Below are positions 58,853 through 64,000 of a stretch of DNA of 64,000 nt, piece by piece. The DNA is from an uncultured Bacteroides sp. Lineage in GTDB: Bacteria; Bacteroidota; Bacteroidia; Bacteroidales; Bacteroidaceae. The notes beneath the pieces are model-generated. The model was not told where the DNA came from and did not search any database. It was given only the letters and a program-made list of their open reading frames with translations. The stretch lies in NCBI GenBank assembly GCA_900544675.1, contig UQVZ01000004.1, positions 58,553 to 122,552 of the forward strand, written 5' to 3'. Made by a program: the position numbers and the translations under genes. Numbering within the stretch: the stretch's first letter is position 1; each line of letters starts with the position of its first letter.

Positions 58853-61702
58853 TCAATCGAATGACCCGTAGCGTGTAGGAAGCAGTTTCCGGTCGCCCAA
58901 TGTATTGTCTACACGTGCTACATTGATCCAGAATTTGTTTTCGCGTACGCTTGCTATCGGATAAACGGCTTTTTCGCGTGTGTATGTATGTTGCCATTGA
59001 CCGGATACTATTTCATATTCCGGATGTGGAGCATTGACTAGTACATTGTCCTCTTTTGAAGCATTGCCGTTTTTGATTTCCTCAATTTCATTCCAAATAG
59101 ATAACATGCTTTCTACAAAGTTATCCAGTTCGCTGAGGCTTTCGCTTTCAGTAGGCTCAATCATCAATGTTCCGTGAACAGGGAAGGAGAGGGTTGGAGC
59201 ATGATAGCCATAGTCCATCAGTCGTTTGGCAATATCGTTCTCGCTGATTCCGCTTTCCTCGTGGATGTTTCGGCATTCAAGAATCATTTCATGACCCACA
59301 AAGCCGTTTGTGCCTCGATATACTGTACCATACGTGTCGTTCAGGCAAGCCGCCAGATAGTTGGCATTTAGAATAGCGATTTTGGTAGCCCGCTCTAATC
59401 CTTCGGCACCCATCATCGAAATGTAGCCATAAGTAATAGGTAAGATGCCGGCACTTCCGTAAGGAGCAGAGGCGACTTCGTTCGTATCATCACCAAACAA
59501 GCTATGCCCTGGCAAGAATGGAATCAAGTGTTCGGATACACATACCGGACCTACTCCCGGACCACCTCCACCGTGCGGGCTGGCAAAGGTCTTGTGTAAG
59601 TTCAGGTGGCATAAATCGGCACCGATAGTTCCCGGATTGGTCAGTCCCACTTGTGCATTCATGTTTGCTCCATCCATATATACTTGTGCGCCGCAGGCAT
59701 GGATGATGTCGCATATCTCGACGATATCGCTCTCGAATATGCCATGTGTCGACGGGTATGTAATCATCAATGCCGCAAGTTGGTCTTTATGTGCTTCTGC
59801 TTTTTCGCGCAGGTCGTTTACGTCTACGTTCCCATGCTGGTCGCAGGCACAAGTCAAAGTCTGGTATCCTGCTTGTACTGCCGATGCCAGATTGGTGCCA
59901 TGGGCGGATGCCGGAATTAAAATCAGGTTGCGATGTCCTTGTCCGATACTTTCCAGATAGCTTCGGATGATGCGTAAGCCTGTATATTCTCCGGCTGCAC
60001 CCGAGTTGGGCTGGAAGGTAATGCCGGAGAAACCTGTAATGGCAAGCAGTTGTTTCGAGAGATTTTCTATCAGTTCGCGATAACCTTGTGCTTGGTCCTC
60101 TGGCACCAGCGGATGGATGTTCATCCAGAAAGCATTACTTAACGGTAACATTTCTGCAGCCGCATTCAGTTTCATGGTGCATGAGCCCAGCGAAATCATC
60201 GAATGGGCGAGTGATATATCTTTCCGTTCCAACCGTTTGATGTAGCGCATCATTTCGGTTTCGGTATGATAGCGGTTGAATACTTCATGGGTGAGGAAAG
60301 CCGATTGGCGACGAAGTTCAGGCTTGATAGAGCAAGTTTCGGCGATGTCGTTCACTTCGTGTACGGTCTCTTCGGCCGCTATACCGAATATGAGAAACAA
60401 CAGGTTGGCATCAGCCAGTGTAGTGGCTTCGTTGATGCTGATACCTACGTCTCCATTGTCGAAATAGCGCAGGTTCACTTCTTTGCTCAAGGCAATGGTC
60501 GATAGTTTCTCCTGGGATACGTTTTTAGGTAATTGCAGGCGGAGCGTGTCGAAAAACATTTCGTTGCGCTCTATATAGCCCAATTGGGTCAGCTGGGTAT
60601 TCAGCCAGTTGGCAATGCTATGAATGCGTGCCGCAATCGTCTTGATACCTTCCGGTCCGTGCCATGCGGCATAAAAGCCAGCCATCGTAGCTAATAATGC
60701 CTGTGCGGTACAGATGTTCGAGGTAGCCCGTTCGCGTTTGATGTGTTGTTCACGGGTTTGCAATGCCATACGGTAGCAGATGTGCCCGTATTTATCCTTT
60801 GAAAGTCCGATGATACGTCCCGGCATATTGCGTTTGTATTCATCGAGTGTGGCGAAGTAAGCCGCTGATGGACCTCCATAAAACATCGGGATACCCAGAC
60901 GCTGGGTGCTTCCGAATACGATATCGGCACCCCATTCGCCAGGAGGCACCAGCAATGCCAAGCTAAGGATATCGGCATCTACGGCTACTTTGCATCCTGC
61001 TTCATGTGCACGAGTTGTAAATTCACGGTAATCTTCGATGTTGCCGCTATTATTCGGATATTGCACAATGCAGCCGAATAAGTCGGGTGTAAAGTCCAGA
61101 TTCTTGAAACTGCTCACTTTCACGTTAATCCCCTGTGGAAGGGCGCGTGTGCGGATGACTGCCAATACCTGGGGAAAAACCTCACTGTCTACAAAGAGTG
61201 TGTTGGCACCAGCCTTTTGTTGGGCACGGCTTCGTAAAGCGTGCATCATTGTGGCAGCTTCTGCGGCGGCGGTTGCTTCGTCCAATAACGAGCAATTCGC
61301 AAGCGGCATGGCGGTCAGGTCGCTTATTACGGTCTGGAAATTGATAAGCGCTTCCAAGCGTCCTTGCGAGATTTCGGTCTGATAAGGAGTGTAAGAAGTA
61401 TACCATACAGGATTTTCGAACACGTTACGCTGGATGACGGCAGGCGTGATTGTATCATACCACCCTGTACCGATGTATGATTTATAGATTTTGTTGTGCG
61501 AAGCCATTTGCGTAATATGTTCCGCAAATTCACGTTCGGTCATGGCAGGGGGCAGGTCAAGCGGTTTTTTCAGTCGGATTTGCTTCGGAATGGTTTTATC
61601 AATGAGTTCATCTAATGTCCCGACTCCGATTTTCTCTAACATCTTAGGCAAATCAGAATCTGCTATGCCAATGTGGCGATTGGCAAAAACATCTGTTTTC
61701 AT
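58853..61702 (-). CDS. gcvP: Glycine dehydrogenase (aminomethyl-transferring), P protein
   Basis: P protein decarboxylates glycine with PLP and loads the aminomethyl group on GcvH. At 949 residues it is the fused full-length type, with two aminotransferase-like halves. The PLP Lys lies in LNLHKTFASPHGGGGPG, and other signatures are FRPFQPNSG-like (GITFQPNSGAAGEYTGLRII) and SLGSCTMKLNAAAEML. gcvT and gcvH are not nearby. It is monocistronic between two terminators. No frameshift seen. Confidence 0.97.
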   Translation of the reverse strand: MKTDVFANRHIGIADSDLPKMLEKIGVGTLDELIDKTIPKQIRLKKPLDLPPAMTEREFAEHITQMASHNKIYKSYIGTGWYDTITPAVIQRNVFENPVWYTSYTPYQTEISQGRLEALINFQTVISDLTAMPLANCSLLDEATAAAEAATMMHALRSRAQQKAGANTLFVDSEVFPQVLAVIRTRALPQGINVKVSSFKNLDFTPDLFGCIVQYPNNSGNIEDYREFTTRAHEAGCKVAVDADILSLALLVPPGEWGADIVFGSTQRLGIPMFYGGPSAAYFATLDEYKRNMPGRIIGLSKDKYGHICYRMALQTREQHIKRERATSNICTAQALLATMAGFYAAWHGPEGIKTIAARIHSIANWLNTQLTQLGYIERNEMFFDTLRLQLPKNVSQEKLSTIALSKEVNLRYFDNGDVGISINEATTLADANLLFLIFGIAAEETVHEVNDIAETCSIKPELRRQSAFLTHEVFNRYHTETEMMRYIKRLERKDISLAHSMISLGSCTMKLNAAAEMLPLSNAFWMNIHPLVPEDQAQGYRELIENLSKQLLAITGFSGITFQPNSGAAGEYTGLRIIRSYLESIGQGHRNLILIPASAHGTNLASAVQAGYQTLTCACDQHGNVDVNDLREKAEAHKDQLAALMITYPSTHGIFESDIVEICDIIHACGAQVYMDGANMNAQVGLTNPGTIGADLCHLNLHKTFASPHGGGGPGVGPVCVSEHLIPFLPGHSLFGDDTNEVASAPYGSAGILPITYGYISMMGAEGLERATKIAILNANYLAACLNDTYGTVYRGTNGFVGHEMILECRNIHEESGISENDIAKRLMDYGYHAPTLSFPVHGTLMIEPTESESLSELDNFVESMLSIWNEIEEIKNGNASKEDNVLVNAPHPEYEIVSGQWQHTYTREKAVYPIASVRENKFWINVARVDNTLGDRKLLPTRYGSFD

Positions 61703-61730
61703 AGTTATAATTTTTAGTTAAATGATGTCT

Positions 61731-61770
61731 CGCCACAACTGGCTTGAGGTTAAAAAAGCCAGTTGTGGCG
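61731..61770 (-). terminator. Terminator of the metallo-beta-lactamase hydrolase gene
   Basis: A perfect 15-bp stem, CGCCACAACTGGCTT / AAGCCAGTTGTGGCG, with a 10-nt loop starts 11 bp past the stop of the minus-strand hydrolase gene and upstream of gcvP. Confidence 0.9.
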
Positions 61771-61780
61771 GGCGTTGGAT

Positions 61781-62419
61781 TTATTTAAAGTAAGGGTTAT
61801 CCATTTTTTCTCGTCCGATGCTGGTCGGTTCTCCATGTCCGGGATAAACGGCGGTGTCATCCGGCAAGGTGAAAAGACAGGTTGCGATGTTGTCCAGCAA
61901 TTCGCCGTAATCGCCTCCCGGAAGGTCGGCACGTCCGACGCTCCCGGCAAACAAGACATCACCGCTGAACATGCATTTATCTTTTGCGTCGTAATATACC
62001 ATACCGCCTGGTGAGTGCCCTGGTATGTGAATGGCTTCCAGCACCGTATTCCCGAATGTTATCTGGTCGCCATCGGCGATGTATTTGCCTAAAGCTACAG
62101 GCATTTCGTTGGGCTTGAAACCGAATGCATTACACATGGCAGGCATCCTTTCAAGCAAGAATTCGTCTGCTTGACATGCTTCGGCTTTCAATCCGAATTC
62201 GCGCAGCAGGAACGGATTGCCGAATATATGGTCCAGATGCAGATGTGTGTCGAGCAAGTGCTTCACCGACAAATGGTTATCGGTGATATATTGTTTCAAC
62301 CGTTGTTGCTCTTCGGGGTAATAACATCCTGCATCGATGATGACGGCTTCTCCCGTTTCGTCAGAAAGCACATAGCAGTTGACGGGGAACATATTAAATT
62401 CAAAACATTTTATATTCAT
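61781..62419 (-). CDS. Metallo-beta-lactamase-fold hydrolase (glyoxalase II-like)
   Basis: This 212-residue hydrolase has the metal motif THLHLDHIFGNP (HxHxDH). A further His lies in IPGHSPGGMVYYD, a bridging Asp in MFSGDVLFAGSVGRAD, and a His in AVYPGHGEPTSIG. These place it with glyoxalase II-like and persulfide dioxygenase-like thioester hydrolases of one domain. It is shorter than GloB because it lacks the C-terminal helical domain. It lies 18 bp after rsmG and ends in a strong terminator. Confidence 0.9.
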   Translation of the reverse strand: MNIKCFEFNMFPVNCYVLSDETGEAVIIDAGCYYPEEQQRLKQYITDNHLSVKHLLDTHLHLDHIFGNPFLLREFGLKAEACQADEFLLERMPAMCNAFGFKPNEMPVALGKYIADGDQITFGNTVLEAIHIPGHSPGGMVYYDAKDKCMFSGDVLFAGSVGRADLPGGDYGELLDNIATCLFTLPDDTAVYPGHGEPTSIGREKMDNPYFK

Positions 62420-62437
62420 TGCTTTCAGGTGCCTTTC

Positions 62438-63067
62438 CTATTTTTTGTTTATACTGACGTATATTACTTTCTTTGTGTCGAAATACTCTTCTTTAAAAAA
62501 ACTGTTCAGTTCGGTCACCATGGCTTGGTTTTTTACGGGCTGGATTTCGTGTTGCAGCTCGCCTCCCTTCAAGCAAATCAGTCCGTTGGGCAAAGAGTTA
62601 TGCTGTTCCTTTTTAATATTCTTGCGCACTATTTTCAGCAGGTCGCCCAAGGGCATTACGGCGCGGCTCACCACAAAATCGAACAGGCCTTTTTCTTCTT
62701 CCCCCCGGCACTGACGGGTGGTTACGTTCTTCAGTCCGATGGCATTGGCTACTTCTGTTGCCACTTTTATTTTTTTCCCGATGCTATCTATCAGATGAAA
62801 TGATACTTCCGGAAAAAGTATGGCTAGCGGGATACCCGGAAATCCGCCTCCGGTTCCTAAGTCCATCACCTCTGTCCCAGGACGGAACGAGATGATTTTC
62901 GCTATACCCAGCGAGTGGAGCACATGGTGTTCGTACAGGTTCCCGATGTCTTTTCTGGAAATAACATTGATTTTGCTGTTCCAGTCAGTGTACAAATCAC
63001 CCAGTGCGGCGAATTGCTCTTTTTGTATATCGGTCAGGTTGGGAAAATAGTTCAATAGGATGTCCAT
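62438..63067 (-). CDS. rsmG: 16S rRNA (guanine-527-N7)-methyltransferase RsmG
   Basis: The 209-residue enzyme makes m7G at position 527 of 16S rRNA. The SAM-binding motif MDLGTGGGFPGIPLAI and SRAVMPLGDLLKIV are the GidB/RsmG signatures. ATG at 63067 (MDILLNY) is preferred over an in-frame TTG two codons upstream. It starts 10 bp after the DUF3298 gene and 18 bp before the hydrolase. In many bacteria rsmG is next to mnmG/parAB; here it is not. Confidence 0.95.
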   Translation of the reverse strand: MDILLNYFPNLTDIQKEQFAALGDLYTDWNSKINVISRKDIGNLYEHHVLHSLGIAKIISFRPGTEVMDLGTGGGFPGIPLAILFPEVSFHLIDSIGKKIKVATEVANAIGLKNVTTRQCRGEEEKGLFDFVVSRAVMPLGDLLKIVRKNIKKEQHNSLPNGLICLKGGELQHEIQPVKNQAMVTELNSFFKEEYFDTKKVIYVSINKK

Positions 63068-63077
63068 AATCAAGAAG

Positions 63078-63935
63078 TTAGTATTTCATGTAAGATTGAA
63101 TATCGTCGTAATTTACCGTCAGCTGGAAATCGCCTGCCGAATAAGGAGCAATTTCATAGCGGTTATAATAAAAGGTAACGCCGTCCTTTCCCAGCAGGAA
63201 GTTGGAAGGGATATATAAGTAAGTGTCCAGTAAGATTCCCTGTTCCTGTAGTCCGTCCAGTGAGGTGATGGTATCGGTATTCAGTCGTTTGTTCGCTTCT
63301 TTTATCAGCTCGTTCATGATAAGCTTGCAGATATTGGCTGTATCTTTCGAGTTGAATACATCAGCCTCTTTCAATATCTTGCCCGATTTCGGGTCGATGT
63401 TCAGGCATGTGATTTGCGTGTTCGGATGTGCGCCACCCGTGTACCGGTAATTGGTTAAGGTGTAGTTCCATACGCCTTTCCTGCCTTGTGTCATTTCGGT
63501 ATTCAGCTGGTATTCATAATTGTACCATGCCGGGATATCGTCTCCCTTCATTCCGTTGTGCAAGTCAGCCTCGAAGAGTTCCTTCACGTCGGTTTTATAG
63601 TTGCTGATATAATTGTCGGTGAGGGTGGGCAGCACGGCTTCGGGCGGAAGGGTTGCATAAGGTTTGCCGAAAAGGGTATTTTGAATGGTCGTGTTGATTT
63701 TCAGAGAAACCGAATCGGTTTCTGCCGTAGGTTTCAGGTAGGTGAAATCCAGGTTGATTTTGCATGACGGAGCTTTCTCTCCTTCTTGCAGATAGACGAT
63801 GGTGTCGGCACTGACGGTGCAGATTTGGGGCAATTCATCAGCACTTTTTTGCTCTTGGCAACTCGGTAATGTGCAACAACCCGTTGCACTGAGTATCAAC
63901 GATAAGAATAAATTTGTTTTATGCTCCATAATCAT
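63078..63935 (-). CDS. DUF3298 (RsiV-like) domain lipoprotein
   Basis: The 285-residue lipoprotein has a hydrophobic signal and lipobox LPSCQE. A DUF4163-like N-terminal part (about 40-180) and the C-terminal DUF3298 domain (about 190-285, VTFYYNRYEIAPYSAGDFQL) follow, with YTGGAHPNTQ between. RsiV of Bacillus is an anti-sigma factor whose extracellular domain binds lysozyme, but this chain has no cytoplasmic anti-sigma segment, so such a role is not supported. Start codon could be 63935 or the Met at 63929. It is the first of three minus-strand genes; 63936-64000 shows no gene. Confidence 0.87.
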   Translation of the reverse strand: MIMEHKTNLFLSLILSATGCCTLPSCQEQKSADELPQICTVSADTIVYLQEGEKAPSCKINLDFTYLKPTAETDSVSLKINTTIQNTLFGKPYATLPPEAVLPTLTDNYISNYKTDVKELFEADLHNGMKGDDIPAWYNYEYQLNTEMTQGRKGVWNYTLTNYRYTGGAHPNTQITCLNIDPKSGKILKEADVFNSKDTANICKLIMNELIKEANKRLNTDTITSLDGLQEQGILLDTYLYIPSNFLLGKDGVTFYYNRYEIAPYSAGDFQLTVNYDDIQSYMKY

Positions 63936-64000
63936 TTGTTTTTAAGGTGGGTTCTATCAATTCCATTTTTTATTTCTTGCATAAGGCAGCAGAACCCTTT

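Noticed and set aside
63078..63935. DUF3298 lipoprotein considered as an RsiV-type anti-sigma factor
   Set aside because: It lacks a cytoplasmic anti-sigma domain and transmembrane helix, and no ECF sigma gene is adjacent.

Overview
The window reads as a chromosomal segment of a gut-type Bacteroidales, most likely Bacteroides or Phocaeicola. The reasons are the Bacteroidetes promoter elements (TTG or TTTG, a spacer of about 20 bp, then TAnnTTTG) in front of many genes, AT-rich leaders without strong Shine-Dalgarno sites, and families typical of the group: Porin_10, DUF5063, DUF2023, fused NfnA-NfnB, a VorB-type 2-oxoacid:ferredoxin oxidoreductase and short Crp-like regulators. I see no rRNA, tRNA, IS element, prophage or CRISPR. 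It is mostly core genome, and what is unusual lies in the intergenic DNA and in a few regulatory or transport genes.

Layout. 1-7065 (minus): ftsK, a LolA-like carrier, a 22-bp tandem repeat, trxB and an M16 peptidase cut by the window edge. 7147-9724 (plus): DUF5063, a DnaQ/RNase D-like exonuclease and an RlmI-like methyltransferase, converging on glmS. 11900-14145 (minus): an iron alcohol dehydrogenase and an arginase-family protein. 14338-20615 (plus): YitT, Crp-like regulator, GH29 fucosidase, miaA, lipid kinase, serS. 20839-24774 (minus): Gfo/Idh/MocA oxidoreductase, solute-binding-like protein, porin. 24931-28296 (minus): TPR protein, ferredoxin and the three subunits of a 2-oxoacid:ferredoxin oxidoreductase, with a small membrane protein. 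This operon is divergent from nfnAB, so together they plausibly turn 2-oxoacid oxidation into reduced ferredoxin and then NADPH. 31240-34134 (plus): CE15-like esterase and NhaC-type antiporter. 34320-39151 (minus): lysS, gpsA, pgi and a HAD phosphatase. 39503-45227 (minus): a complete RND efflux system, acrA-acrB-tolC.

45448-51588 (plus): a ThrE-like exporter, then a hemerythrin/ScdA-type protein translationally overlapped with a NarL/LuxR-type regulator whose receiver lacks its phospho-acceptor Asp, then lutABC for lactate oxidation. Two promoters flanking the regulator carry the same 7-2-7 inverted heptamer directly against the -33 element. 51865-56342 (minus): pstSCAB-phoU behind an 11-bp-periodic Pho-box-like repeat; its PstC contains a periplasmic segment resembling part of PstS. 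56464-63935: galM (minus), flavodoxin and DUF2023 (plus), then gcvP, a metallo-beta-lactamase hydrolase, rsmG and a DUF3298 lipoprotein (minus).

Intergenic DNA repeatedly holds long imperfect palindromes built from short 8-11 bp words (46838, 20613, 27560, 28467, 50797, 51651, 51743). Some lie at convergent ends as terminators, but others sit inside operons.
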